Shown here piece after piece: positions 26,231-38,103 of a DNA stretch of 64,000 bases. How positions within the stretch are numbered: position 1 is the stretch's first letter; each line of letters starts with the position of its first letter. The translations under genes were made by a program, and so were the position numbers. Source of the DNA: Jatrophihabitans sp964252635 (lineage in GTDB: Bacteria; Actinomycetota; Actinomycetes; Mycobacteriales; Jatrophihabitantaceae); assembly GCF_964252635.1 (NCBI RefSeq), contig NZ_CAXUNP010000013.1, forward strand, positions 32,782 through 96,781. Reading direction: 5' to 3'. The notes under the pieces were generated by a model. That model ran no database searches. It had not been told where the DNA came from and saw only the letters and a program-made list of their open reading frames with translations.

Positions 26231-27385
26231 ATGGACGACGTCCTGCGGGCGGTGGCGCCCCGCGCACTCGGCGTCCTCGTCCGCCGCGGACACGGGTTCG
26301 CGGCGGCCGAGGACGCCGTGCAGGAGGCCCTGATCGAGGCCTACCGGCGCTGGCCGGACGCAGGGGTGCCGTCGGACCCGTTGGCTTGGATCGTCACCGT
26401 CGCCCACCGCCGCTACCTCGACGCCTACCGGTCGGACGTCGCGCGACACCGGCGGGAGGACGCCGCGCTCGACGAGCCGCTGCCGGGTGCGACCGAACAG
26501 GCCGACGACACCCTGCAGCTGTTGTTCCTGTGCTGTCACCCGGTGCTGTCGCCGGCGTCGGCGATCGCGCTGACCCTGCGCGCGGTCGGCGGGCTGACCA
26601 CGCGCGAGATCGCCGACGCGTTCCTGGTCCCGGAGGCCACGATGGCCCAACGCATCAGCCGGGCCAAGAGGACGGTTGCCGGCGAACGGCTCGACCGTGC
26701 GGGCGAGCTCGACCGCGTGCTCACCGTGCTCTACCTCGTCTACAACGCCGGACACTCCGGACGGGTGGACCTCGCGACCGAAGCGATCCGGCTCACCCGT
26801 GACCTCGCGACGACCCGACCCGATCCCGAGGTCCAGGGGCTGCTCGCCCTCATGCTGCTGCACCACGCCCGCCGCGACGCGCGCACCGGCGCCGACGGTC
26901 GCGTGATCACCCTCGACCGGCAGGACCGCACGCGGTGGCACCGTGACGAGATCGCCGAGGGGGTGGCGATCCTGCAGGCGGCACTGGCCGAGGACGCCCT
27001 GGGCGCATACCAGGTCCAGGCGGCCATCGCGGCGCTGCACGACGATGCGCCGAGGGCGGCCGAGACGGATTGGACCCAGATCCTGCAGTGGTATGACGAG
27101 TTGCAGCGGCTGCGGCCGGGTGACCCCGTCGTGGCCCTCAACCGCGCCGTAGCGGTCGGTGAGGCGGACGGCCCACAGGCCGGTCTCGCCGCGACCGCCG
27201 GACTCGACGACGCCCTCGCCCACAACCACCGCCTCGCCGCCGTGCGGGCGTACCTTCACGAGCGGTCCGGCGACTCCGTGCGTGCGGCGCAGGTCTACGG
27301 GCAGGCGGCCAACGCGGCGACGAACGTCGAGGAGCGGGACCACCTCGCCCTGCAGGCCGCCCGCCTGCGGCACCAGGCCCTTTGA
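26231..27385 (+). CDS. ECF42-type RNA polymerase sigma factor with C-terminal TPR-like extension
   Basis: 384 residues from ATG 26231. Sigma-2 (about 1-75) includes 'HGFAAAEDAVQEALIEAYRRW' and 'PLAWIVTVAHRRYLDAYR'. Sigma-4 (about 110-165) includes 'LTTREIADAFLVPEATMAQRISRAK'. The remaining ~210 residues ('VLYLVYNAGHSGR', 'GLLALMLLHHARRDAR', 'GPYQ'-type TPR helices ending in 'VEERDHLALQAARLR') form the helical domain specific to ECF42, needed for activity in the studied members. It pairs with the DGPF gene immediately upstream and probably regulates it. Confidence 0.92.
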   Translation: MDDVLRAVAPRALGVLVRRGHGFAAAEDAVQEALIEAYRRWPDAGVPSDPLAWIVTVAHRRYLDAYRSDVARHRREDAALDEPLPGATEQADDTLQLLFLCCHPVLSPASAIALTLRAVGGLTTREIADAFLVPEATMAQRISRAKRTVAGERLDRAGELDRVLTVLYLVYNAGHSGRVDLATEAIRLTRDLATTRPDPEVQGLLALMLLHHARRDARTGADGRVITLDRQDRTRWHRDEIAEGVAILQAALAEDALGAYQVQAAIAALHDDAPRAAETDWTQILQWYDELQRLRPGDPVVALNRAVAVGEADGPQAGLAATAGLDDALAHNHRLAAVRAYLHERSGDSVRAAQVYGQAANAATNVEERDHLALQAARLRHQAL

Positions 27386-27422
27386 CGACACCCTGGGCAG
27401 CGCGCCTAAGTGGGGGAGCTGG

Positions 27423-29147
27423 TCACCAGGTCATCGTGCGGACGTCGTGCATGGAACCCACGAGTGCACTGCTCTCGCCGGTCCGGGTGACCGCAGTGAT
27501 GTCGCCCGGGTAGTACTGCACCGCGCTCCACACCCCGCCGACGGACGTCGCCGCAGCGTTCCCGGTCGCGACCAGGCAGGACGATGTCGAGGTACAGAGC
27601 AGCCGGGAGATGGGCAAGGGAAGCACGTGCAGGATTTGTGTCCGAGAGGACACGATGCTGCCGCGTGCGGTGCCGGCCAGGCAATCGATGTGGCTTGAGC
27701 AGTACAAGGAGAGCACCTGGTCGTTGCCGATGTCGACCACGCCGCCGTCTGTCCTCCAGACACCGTCCGACAGCGTGGCCAACCCTCCGTCCGTGGCCGC
27801 GACCTCGCACTGCCCGGCGGCCCAGCAGGAGACGTTCGCCAGCCCCCGCAAGACGCCGAAGGGCAACGCAGCAGAGGCAAAGGAGCCACCGTTGTACACC
27901 CACGCCTTGGAGCGTGAGATGGCTACGCAGAACGTCGTCGATGTGCACTGCACGGCGAGGATGGTGACGACCCGGTCGTCGACGGGCGGCTCGACACTCG
28001 TCCAGGACAGCCCGTTCCACCGCCACACAAGATTCTCGGTCGCGGACAGGCAGAACGTCGCCGATGTGCACGACAGCGTCTGGTAGCCCGCCGAGCCTGT
28101 CGCGCCGTCCGGCGACACGGGAGACCACGAATGCCCGTCGCTGGTCAGGTAGCGATCATGGTTGTCGATGGCCATGCACAGACCGGGGTCCGGGCACGCC
28201 AGCTGGTCGATCCAGCCGGTGGAGTCGACCGTCGTTGCCGCCCCGAAGGTCTGGGGCCGGGACGGGCCGTAGCGGTAGGCGTCGTAGCGCGACGGCGCTG
28301 AGGAGTCGACGGCGTTCGTGACCACGACCTGAGCTTGGCCGGCTGCGTGAGCAGGGGTGACGGCGGTGACCGTGTGTGAGTCGACGCCGACGACATGGGT
28401 TGCGGGGACGCCACCGAAGGTCACCCGCGTGGGGTGGTCCAGCGCGTTCCCCGTGATCGTCACCGTGACACCGCCTGTGGTGAGACCGTCGGCGGGGTTG
28501 AACCGGTCGACGGACGGCGGAGGCGCAATGGTCAGCGACATGGTGGCCACGCCCTGCGCGGCGCTGACACGCAGGGGTATGCGACCGGCAGCACTGACGA
28601 TCGAGGGGAACGTGATGCTCCGGCCGTCGTTCGACTGCGAGAAGTAGTAGGGGTGGACGCCGCCTTCGGTCACCGAGCGCACGTCGTACAGGTAGCGGCC
28701 TTGGACGGTCACCATAGGCAAGTTAGTGCTCACCACCTTCGGGCTCACGGACGTGAGTACCGGTGCCGGCCAGTGGTAGGCGAAGGACGAGGCGCGGCCG
28801 GTCGACGACGTTCCGCCTGCCGCGGTGTGCATCCGCAGCCATCCGTGCGCGGGTGTCGAACGGGACGGCACGCGCACGGTGATGGTGTGGTCGGAGAGCC
28901 GTCGGTAGCCGACCACCCGGCCGAGGACGGTCACCCGCAGGTGCTGGGACATGTTCCGGCCGTGCACCACGACGCGCTGCCCGCCGGTGGTCGGTGCCGA
29001 CCGCAGCGACATCGAGGTGACGGCGGGGCGGTGCTTCGTCGTTCCGGCTGCCGGGCCGGCCAGCACTGCCGTCGTCAGTGCGGCCGTGAGTGCGGCGACC
29101 GACCAGGCCACCAGGAGACGTGCTCGCACCGGCGCTCCCAGGCTCAT
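27423..29147 (-). CDS. Secreted protein with IPT/TIG domains and six C-x5-C repeats
   Basis: 574 residues. An N-terminal signal peptide ('LLVAWSVAALTAALTTAVLA') ends near residue 35. Three immunoglobulin-like IPT/TIG-type domains start near 41, 128 and 212; the third is clearest ('NPADGLTTGGVTVTITGNAL'). From residue 310 the sequence changes to six repeats of about 41 residues, each with a C-x5-C pair followed by small/Ala residues: Cys 318/324, 360/366, 401/407, 441/447, 483/489, 518/524. They look like blades of a propeller with one disulfide per blade, alternating with 'W' and 'DG' turns. No enzyme motif is seen. It is probably a surface-displayed or secreted binding protein. Confidence 0.7.
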   Translation of the reverse strand: MSLGAPVRARLLVAWSVAALTAALTTAVLAGPAAGTTKHRPAVTSMSLRSAPTTGGQRVVVHGRNMSQHLRVTVLGRVVGYRRLSDHTITVRVPSRSTPAHGWLRMHTAAGGTSSTGRASSFAYHWPAPVLTSVSPKVVSTNLPMVTVQGRYLYDVRSVTEGGVHPYYFSQSNDGRSITFPSIVSAAGRIPLRVSAAQGVATMSLTIAPPPSVDRFNPADGLTTGGVTVTITGNALDHPTRVTFGGVPATHVVGVDSHTVTAVTPAHAAGQAQVVVTNAVDSSAPSRYDAYRYGPSRPQTFGAATTVDSTGWIDQLACPDPGLCMAIDNHDRYLTSDGHSWSPVSPDGATGSAGYQTLSCTSATFCLSATENLVWRWNGLSWTSVEPPVDDRVVTILAVQCTSTTFCVAISRSKAWVYNGGSFASAALPFGVLRGLANVSCWAAGQCEVAATDGGLATLSDGVWRTDGGVVDIGNDQVLSLYCSSHIDCLAGTARGSIVSSRTQILHVLPLPISRLLCTSTSSCLVATGNAAATSVGGVWSAVQYYPGDITAVTRTGESSALVGSMHDVRTMTW

Positions 29148-29236
29148 GATCGTTGAGGAGGATCGTAGCTCACGTCTGGTTCACATGTCGCCCGCAGCGA
29201 TCACGAAGCTGGGGACCGGGGTGGGCGGCGTGCGCG

Positions 29237-29629
29237 TCAGGCCGGTGGAATCAGGGCCCGGATGGCCGACGCGGACACCTCGTCGAGCTCGAAGCAGCCG
29301 AAACGGAGCTTGGCCCTCGGCAGGTGGTCACCGAGGCGGGCCAGCGGCACCGGTTCGATCTCGCGCAGCTGCGCCCGCCGCCGGAAGCCGCCGGGGATGG
29401 CCTCGCTCGGCTCGACGTCCGTACCCGTGACGGCACCCACCACCGTGATGGCCCGCAACGGTTCGCCGCGCGGGAACGACCGGGTCGGCGAGTAGATCAG
29501 GACGTCGTCGCCGACCGCCATCCGCGCCAACGGGGCACGCTTGCCGTGGTTGGCCATGACGTATCCGGCCTCGACGCCGCGCCGGGCGTGGTCGAGGGAC
29601 GCGACCAGGACCCACGTGCGCGACGCCAT
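29237..29629 (-). CDS. EVE-domain (UPF0310-like) protein
   Basis: 130 residues. The start 'MASRTWVLVASLDHARRGVE' with 'YVMANHGKRAPLARMAVGDD' and 'IYSPTRSF' is the pattern of EVE/UPF0310 proteins, PUA-fold domains that recognise modified bases in RNA or DNA. The C-terminal half has 'FRRRAQLREIEPVPLARLGD', typical of the second lobe. It is a stand-alone domain with no restriction nuclease nearby, so RNA binding is as likely as DNA defence. Confidence 0.75.
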   Translation of the reverse strand: MASRTWVLVASLDHARRGVEAGYVMANHGKRAPLARMAVGDDVLIYSPTRSFPRGEPLRAITVVGAVTGTDVEPSEAIPGGFRRRAQLREIEPVPLARLGDHLPRAKLRFGCFELDEVSASAIRALIPPA

Positions 29630-29746
29630 GCCGACACCCTAGGCAGCGCCTACCTCGGAGAAGAACGATGAGCGGGTTCCGGACCCACTAGCGTGTCAGG
29701 GACACAACAGCCGCCGGCTGGCGTCCGAGCACGGAAGGGGACGTGG

Positions 29747-30385
29747 ATGGGCGTCCTCGACGTGTTCGACCAGGTCACCGACGCCCTCTCCGGCTCGCCG
29801 TGGACCTATCCACTGATCACCGGCATCGTCGCCGGCGACGCCGTGCTGCCCGTCCTGCCCGGTGAGACCGCGGTGGTCACCGGCGGTGTGCTCTCCTCGA
29901 ACACCGACCTGTCGATCGTGCTGGTCATGGTCGCCGGGTTGGTCGGGGCATTCGTCGGCGACACCGTGGTCTACCTCATCGGTCGCTGGGCCGGTCCGTG
30001 GGCGCGGCGCGTCCTGCTGTCCGGCAAACGCGCCGAGAAGACCATGCACTGGGCCGAGGAGCAGCTCGGCAAGCGGGGCGGCTCCATCATCGTGGTGGCC
30101 CGCTTCGTCCCGGGCGGCCGCACGGCGACGACCTTCGTGGCCGGCACCACCGGCTACGACTTCCGCCGATTCGTGGTCGCCGACCTGATCGGCGCGACGG
30201 TGTGGTCCGTCTACAACGCGTTGATCGGGCGCATCGGCGGCGCGGCTTTCGAGAACCAGACCTGGAAGGCACTGCTCTTGGCCTTCGCGCTCGCACTGGT
30301 CGGCGCCGGCGTCATCGAGGGCGTCCGGCGCCTTCTCGAGCGTCGGAACAAGCCCGAGGATGCGGAAAGTCGCACACCCCGATGA
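29747..30385 (+). CDS. DedA/SNARE-associated family membrane protein
   Basis: 212 residues from ATG 29747 with GGAAGGGG upstream. 'VLPVLPGETAVVTGG' and the re-entrant-loop signature 'VARFVPGGRTATTFVAGT' are diagnostic of DedA proteins. About five hydrophobic segments and a charged C-terminal tail ('LLERRNKPED') are present. DedA proteins recycle lipid carriers such as undecaprenyl phosphate or maintain membrane homeostasis. No close functional partner is next to it. Confidence 0.9.
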   Translation: MGVLDVFDQVTDALSGSPWTYPLITGIVAGDAVLPVLPGETAVVTGGVLSSNTDLSIVLVMVAGLVGAFVGDTVVYLIGRWAGPWARRVLLSGKRAEKTMHWAEEQLGKRGGSIIVVARFVPGGRTATTFVAGTTGYDFRRFVVADLIGATVWSVYNALIGRIGGAAFENQTWKALLLAFALALVGAGVIEGVRRLLERRNKPEDAESRTPR

Positions 30386-30417
30386 TCTTAGGATCCCCGG
30401 TTCGTTAATATGGCCGG

Positions 30418-30756
30418 GTGAGTGCGGGAGCCGAGTATCCGGATGCCGGCACCGGGGACGTCGACGGCTCGGCGAGCAAGGTCGCGGTCCTGCGACCCGA
30501 GGGCGATCTCGACACCGGCTCGGTCCACGAGCTGCGCGAACGCCTCGACGTCGTCCTCAACGACGACCACGTCTCGACCGTGGTCCTTGATCTCACCTTC
30601 ATCCGCTTCGTCGACTCCAGCGGCCTCGGTGCGCTGGTCGAGGCCCGCCTGCATGCCGAGGCGACGGGGACGCGGCTGGTGCTGCGCAACGCCGGCCTGC
30701 AACCCCTGCGGTTGCTGCGGACGACCGGCGCGTACGACGCGTTCACCTGGGGCTAG
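30418..30756 (+). CDS. STAS-domain anti-sigma-factor antagonist
   Basis: 112 residues from GTG 30418. One STAS domain: 'VLRPEGDLDTGSVHELRERL', 'TVVLDLTFIRFVDSSGLGAL' and 'LVLRNAGLQPLRLL'. The DSSG motif (residues 66-69) carries the serine phosphorylated by an RsbW/SpoIIAB-type kinase, which switches partner release. No kinase or sigma factor gene lies beside it. It starts only 32 bases after dedA and may be part of that transcript. Confidence 0.9.
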   Translation: MSAGAEYPDAGTGDVDGSASKVAVLRPEGDLDTGSVHELRERLDVVLNDDHVSTVVLDLTFIRFVDSSGLGALVEARLHAEATGTRLVLRNAGLQPLRLLRTTGAYDAFTWG

Positions 30757-30853
30757 CCGTCGGGGCCTAGCCGTCGGGGGGACCGCTAGTCCCTGCCGCG
30801 GGCGGTGCACGGGGAGCAGGCTGGGACGTGTACCCACCACGGAAGGATCACCC

Positions 30854-31723
30854 ATGACCTCACCGGTCACCGCTGCCGGCACGTACACCCCCGCCGACGG
30901 CCTCACCCTCACCCGCATGGGCTACGGCGCCATGCAGCTCGCCGGCCCCGGCGTCTTCGGACCGCCGAAGGACCGGGACCGCGCCGTCGCCGTGCTGCGC
31001 GAGGTCGTCGAGCTGGGCATCACCCACATCGACACCAGCGACTTCTACGGGCCGCACGTCACGAACCAGATCATCAAGCAGGCATTGCACCCGTACGCCG
31101 ACGACCTGCACATCGTCACCAAGGTCGGGGCGCGCCGCGACGCCGACGGCGGCTGGCCGCACGCGCTCGAGCCCGAGGAGCTGCGCACCGCCGTGCACGA
31201 GAACCTCGACAATCTCGGCCTCGACGCCATGGACGTCGTGAACCTCCGCATCGGTGCGGTCGACGGCCCCGAGGCCGGCTCCCTGGAGAAGCCGTTCACC
31301 GCCCTGGCCGCGATGCAGCAGGAGGGCCTGATCAAGCACCTCGGGGTCAGCAACGTGACCGCGGAGCAGGTGGCCGAGGCGCAGGCGATCGCCCCGATCG
31401 TCTGCGTGCAGAACAACTACAACGTCGCGCACCGCGACGACGACGCGCTGCTCGACTCGCTCACGGCGCAGGGGATCGCGTTCGTGCCGTACTTCCCGCT
31501 CGGCGGGTTCAGCCCGCTGCAGTCGAACACGCTGTCCTCGGTGGCGAAGCGGCTCGGCGCGACGGATCAGCAGGTCGCGCTGGCCTGGCTGCTGCAGCGC
31601 TCGCCCGCGGTGCTGGTCATTCCGGGGACGTCCTCGCCGCAGCACCTGCGAGAGAACGTCGCCGCCGCGACGCTGCAGCTCCCTGCCGACGCAGTGAGCG
31701 AGCTGGACTCGATCTCGTCCTGA
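30854..31723 (+). CDS. Aldo/keto reductase
   Basis: 289 residues, (beta/alpha)8 barrel, NADPH-dependent reductase. The catalytic Asp and Tyr are in 'HIDTSDFYGP', the Lys in 'IVTKVGARRD'. The usual His of the tetrad falls in 'MDVVNLRIGAV', where Arg replaces it, as in a known subset of bacterial AKRs. The cofactor end is 'VLVIPGTSSPQHLRENV'. ATG 30854 has GGAAGGA upstream. It is convergent with the PNPOx-like gene, with stops 3 bases apart. Substrate unknown. Confidence 0.9.
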   Translation: MTSPVTAAGTYTPADGLTLTRMGYGAMQLAGPGVFGPPKDRDRAVAVLREVVELGITHIDTSDFYGPHVTNQIIKQALHPYADDLHIVTKVGARRDADGGWPHALEPEELRTAVHENLDNLGLDAMDVVNLRIGAVDGPEAGSLEKPFTALAAMQQEGLIKHLGVSNVTAEQVAEAQAIAPIVCVQNNYNVAHRDDDALLDSLTAQGIAFVPYFPLGGFSPLQSNTLSSVAKRLGATDQQVALAWLLQRSPAVLVIPGTSSPQHLRENVAAATLQLPADAVSELDSISS

Positions 31724-31726
31724 GGT

Positions 31727-32389
31727 TCACCCGCGCGACCAGCTCCGGACGTGGTCGGGCACGGCAACCCCGCCCGGCAGATCCGGAGCCGGCTGCGGGG
31801 TGCCGGCCCGCAGCGGCACCAGGGGCAGCACTCCGGCCCAGTAGGGCAGGTCGAGGTCGGCTTCGTCGTCCGCCGGCGGCCCACTGCGGGTCTTGACCGA
31901 GGCCTCGGTGAGCGGCAGTCGCAGCACCGTGGTGGCCGCGAGTTCCTTCGGGGTCGGGCCCCGCACGTCCGCCGACCGTCCCGGGACGACCGCATCGACC
32001 AGGGCGCTGAGCGCCGCCTGCTTCGCGGCCGGGTCGACGACCTCCTCGGCACGGCCGTGCACCACCACGGCGCGATAGTTGATCGAGTGGTTGAAGGCGG
32101 ACCGCGCAAGCACGAGACCGTCCACCAGGGTGACCGTGACGCAGACCGGCAGGCCACCGTCGCGGGCGGCGCGCAGGGCGCGGGCGCCGGACGATCCGTG
32201 CAGGAACAGCTCGTCGCCCACGCGGGCGTGCAGCTGGGGGAGCACCACCGGTTCGCCGTCGACCACGAACCCGACGTGACAGAAGACCGCCTCGTCGAGC
32301 ACCGCGTGCACGGCGGCGCGGTCGTAGCCGAGCCGCTCACGGTGCCGGGTGCCGGTGGTGCGGGCGGTCGTCTCGTACGTCTCAGTCAT
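31727..32389 (-). CDS. Pyridoxamine 5'-phosphate oxidase-like flavin-binding protein
   Basis: 220 residues, split beta-barrel of the PNPOx-like class 'flavin-nucleotide-binding'. 'FCHVGFVVDGEPVVLPQLHARVGDELFLHGSSGARALRA' pattern is typical, followed by 'CVTVTLVDGLVLARSAFNHSINYRAVVVHG' where the conserved 'N.R.V' contacts FMN. A C-terminal 'LPYWAGVLPLVPLRAGTP' is seen in the same group. It is probably a cytosolic FMN- or F420-dependent reductase of unknown substrate. It faces the SGNH hydrolase gene divergently across 46 bases. Confidence 0.88.
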   Translation of the reverse strand: MTETYETTARTTGTRHRERLGYDRAAVHAVLDEAVFCHVGFVVDGEPVVLPQLHARVGDELFLHGSSGARALRAARDGGLPVCVTVTLVDGLVLARSAFNHSINYRAVVVHGRAEEVVDPAAKQAALSALVDAVVPGRSADVRGPTPKELAATTVLRLPLTEASVKTRSGPPADDEADLDLPYWAGVLPLVPLRAGTPQPAPDLPGGVAVPDHVRSWSRG

Positions 32390-32435
32390 GCCGTAGTTCT
32401 TAGCGTGTTCCCAGCGTCAGCGCATAATAGTTTGC

Positions 32436-33177
32436 ATGGCTAACAATGCCTTACCGGCGAGTTTCCTCGCCCTCGGTGACAGCTTCACCGAGGGCCTGAA
32501 CGACCTTCGTGACGACGGCACCATGCGCGGTTGGGCGGACCGCTTCGCCCTGCTGCTGGACGAGGCGCGGCCGGGCATCCGCTACGGCAACCTCGCCATC
32601 CGCGGGCGGGTCCTCCAGCAGATCCTCGACGAGCAGCTGCCGATCGCGCTGGCCGAACATCCCGACCTCGTCGGCTTCTCGGCCGGCGGCAACGACATCC
32701 TGCGCGTGGGCAGCGACCCGGACGAGGTGGCGGCCCGCTACGAGAACGGCGTCCGTGAGCTGCGCGCCGCAGGCAGCCGGGTGCTCGTGTTCACCGGTTT
32801 CGACGTCGGGGTAACGCCCGTCCTGCGCCTGGCCCGCGGCAAGATCGCCATCTACAACGAGCACCTGCGGGTCATCGCTAGTCGCAACGACTGCGACCTG
32901 GTCGACCTGTGGTCGCTGGACACGCTGCGCGACCGCCGCTCCTTCAGCGAGGACCGGCTGCACCTGTCCGCCGAGGGCCACGAGCGGGTGGCCCGTTTGG
33001 TGGCCCACGTCGTCGGTGTGCCGGCGGGCGATCCGGAGGAGCCGTACACCACGATGCAGTCCGCCGGGTCGCGTCGTGCCGACCTGCACTGGGCCCGGGA
33101 ACACCTGCTGCCGTGGGTCGGGCGTCGCGTGCGGCACCAGTCCAGCGGCGACGACGTGCCGGTCAAGCGACCCGAAC

Positions 33178-33206
<29 letters not shown>
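32436..33206 (+). CDS. SGNH/GDSL-family hydrolase
   Basis: 256 residues. Block I 'ALGDSFTEGLND' holds the nucleophile Ser, block III is 'GFSAGGNDILR', and block V 'SEDRLHLSAEGHERVA' supplies Asp and His. No signal peptide is present, so it is cytosolic, most likely an esterase/acylhydrolase. The last 29 bases overlap the convergent UvrA-like gene. Confidence 0.9.
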
Positions 33207-35703
<2,497 letters not shown>

Positions 35704-35754
35704 GGGCCGACTCTAGGCGGGCAGCGCTCACGGGGAGCGCTCGCGGGCAGCGGG

Positions 35755-36333
35755 TCAGTCGCGGAAGGTGCGGGCGGCCTGCTCGATGCGCTCGACGTGG
35801 GTGCGACGCTGATCGGCGTCGTCGAGACCGAGGTTGTCGTTGCCGTCGCGCACCCCGAGCCTGCCGTCCACGGTCTCGCGCAGGATGTCGGCATGACCTG
35901 CATGGCGGTGGGTCTCGGCGATGAGGTGCACGAGGACCTGGTGCAGCGTGACGGACCGCCGTTCGACCGGCCACCAGGGCACGGTTCCCGCGGCGTCGAG
36001 CGGCAGCGCGTCGACCGTGGCGTCGGAGTGGGTCCATACCCTGCGGTACAGCTCGACGATGCCCTCGCGCGACTCGTCGGCCGTGGCCCACATGTCCGCC
36101 TCCGGTTCGCGGTCGTCGACCAGCCAGGCCGGCGGGTCCGGGAAGGGGCGGTCGAAAACGAGGCCCAGGTACTCGGCGTCCACCCCGGCCGTGTGCTTGA
36201 CGAGGCCGAGCAGGTTCGTCCCGGAGTCGACGAGCGGGCGGCGGGCGTCGTACTCGCCGACCCCCTCGAGCTTCCACAGCAGCGCCTCGCGCCCGCGTTG
36301 CAGGTACTGGCGCAGATCGTTCTTCTCGCTCAT
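35755..36333 (-). CDS. DinB/DUF664-family putative metal-dependent protein
   Basis: 192 residues, four-helix bundle. The metal-ligand histidines are in 'GLVKHTAGVDAEYLG' and 'HLIAETHRHAGHADILRE'. Actinobacterial members often act as thiol-dependent (mycothiol) transferases, but no specific activity can be assigned here. It sits 2 bases after the NrtR gene on the same strand, so the two are likely co-transcribed. Confidence 0.88.
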   Translation of the reverse strand: MSEKNDLRQYLQRGREALLWKLEGVGEYDARRPLVDSGTNLLGLVKHTAGVDAEYLGLVFDRPFPDPPAWLVDDREPEADMWATADESREGIVELYRRVWTHSDATVDALPLDAAGTVPWWPVERRSVTLHQVLVHLIAETHRHAGHADILRETVDGRLGVRDGNDNLGLDDADQRRTHVERIEQAARTFRD

Positions 36334-36335
36334 GT

Positions 36336-37064
36336 TCAGTGCTCCGTGGTGTCGGCGCCGTGTCGTGGTGGTTTGAGGACGGCGAACGGATCGGTGACGG
36401 TGAGGTGCCGGGTGGCGAAGCGGTACAGGGTGGCCGGTCGGCCGCCGGTCGCACCCGACGACGCCGTGCGCCGCGTCGATTCGATCATGTGGCGACGGGA
36501 CAGGACTCGGGTCAGGTTCGTGGCGCCGACGTCGTACCCGAGGGCCGCGGACACGATGTCGCGCAGCTCGGAGATCGCGAACTCGTGCGGGGCCAGGGCG
36601 AACCCGATGTTGGTGTAGGACAGCTTGGCGCGCAGCCGCTCGACGGCCGCGTCGATGAAGAAGTGGTGGTCGAAGGCCAGCGGCGGCAGGTCGTCGACCG
36701 GTTGCCAGGCGGTGTCGGACGGCAGCGCGGGATCGACGTCGGACGGCACCAGCCCCAGGTAGGCGGTGGCCAGCACGCGGGCCCGTGGATCGCGCCCGAC
36801 TGCGCTGTGCGTTGCGAGCTGCTCGCGATGCGCGAGCTCACGGACGTCGACCTTGGTCGCGAGGTGCCGGGTGATCGCATCGCGCAGCCGCTCGTCGGGC
36901 TCGACCCCGCCGCCGGGCAGCGACCAGCGGCCACGGAACGGGGCTCGCGCGCGCCGCCACAACAGCACGCACAACTGGCCCCGACGCACGGAGAGCACGA
37001 CGGCCAGCACTTCGTGGGGGTAGCTCAGCCAGTCGATCCCGTCACTGTTCCCACCGGTGGCCAC
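36336..37064 (-). CDS. nrtR: NUDIX-domain transcriptional regulator (NrtR-like)
   Basis: 242 residues from GTG 37064. The N-terminal Nudix domain has 'GRWSLPGGGVEPDERLRDAI' but the catalytic box is degenerate (its distal Glu residues are missing), as expected of NrtR, which senses ADP-ribose rather than cleaving it. The C-terminal winged-helix region includes 'FAISELRDIVSAALGYDVG' and 'SRRHMIESTRRTASSGATGG'. NrtR represses NAD biosynthesis in many bacteria, and this gene is divergent from nadA-nadB with a perfect palindrome between them. A -10-like TAGCAT just upstream and no ribosome-binding site suggest a leaderless transcript. Confidence 0.88.
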   Translation of the reverse strand: MATGGNSDGIDWLSYPHEVLAVVLSVRRGQLCVLLWRRARAPFRGRWSLPGGGVEPDERLRDAITRHLATKVDVRELAHREQLATHSAVGRDPRARVLATAYLGLVPSDVDPALPSDTAWQPVDDLPPLAFDHHFFIDAAVERLRAKLSYTNIGFALAPHEFAISELRDIVSAALGYDVGATNLTRVLSRRHMIESTRRTASSGATGGRPATLYRFATRHLTVTDPFAVLKPPRHGADTTEH

Positions 37065-37092
37065 GGCCGTGATGCTATCGTCGGACCAGTAA

Positions 37093-37107
37093 TCGCCTAC
37101 TAGGCGA
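37093..37107. promoter_or_regulatory. Putative NrtR operator
   Basis: A perfect inverted repeat, tcgccta-c-taggcga, sits in the 67-base gap between the divergent nrtR and nadA starts. It is placed where it could block both promoters. The location next to an NrtR gene and its expected target makes the assignment likely. Confidence 0.75.
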
Positions 37108-37131
37108 AAACCGGCAGTGAGGGAGACGCTC

Positions 37132-38099
<968 letters not shown>

Positions 38100-38103
<4 letters not shown>

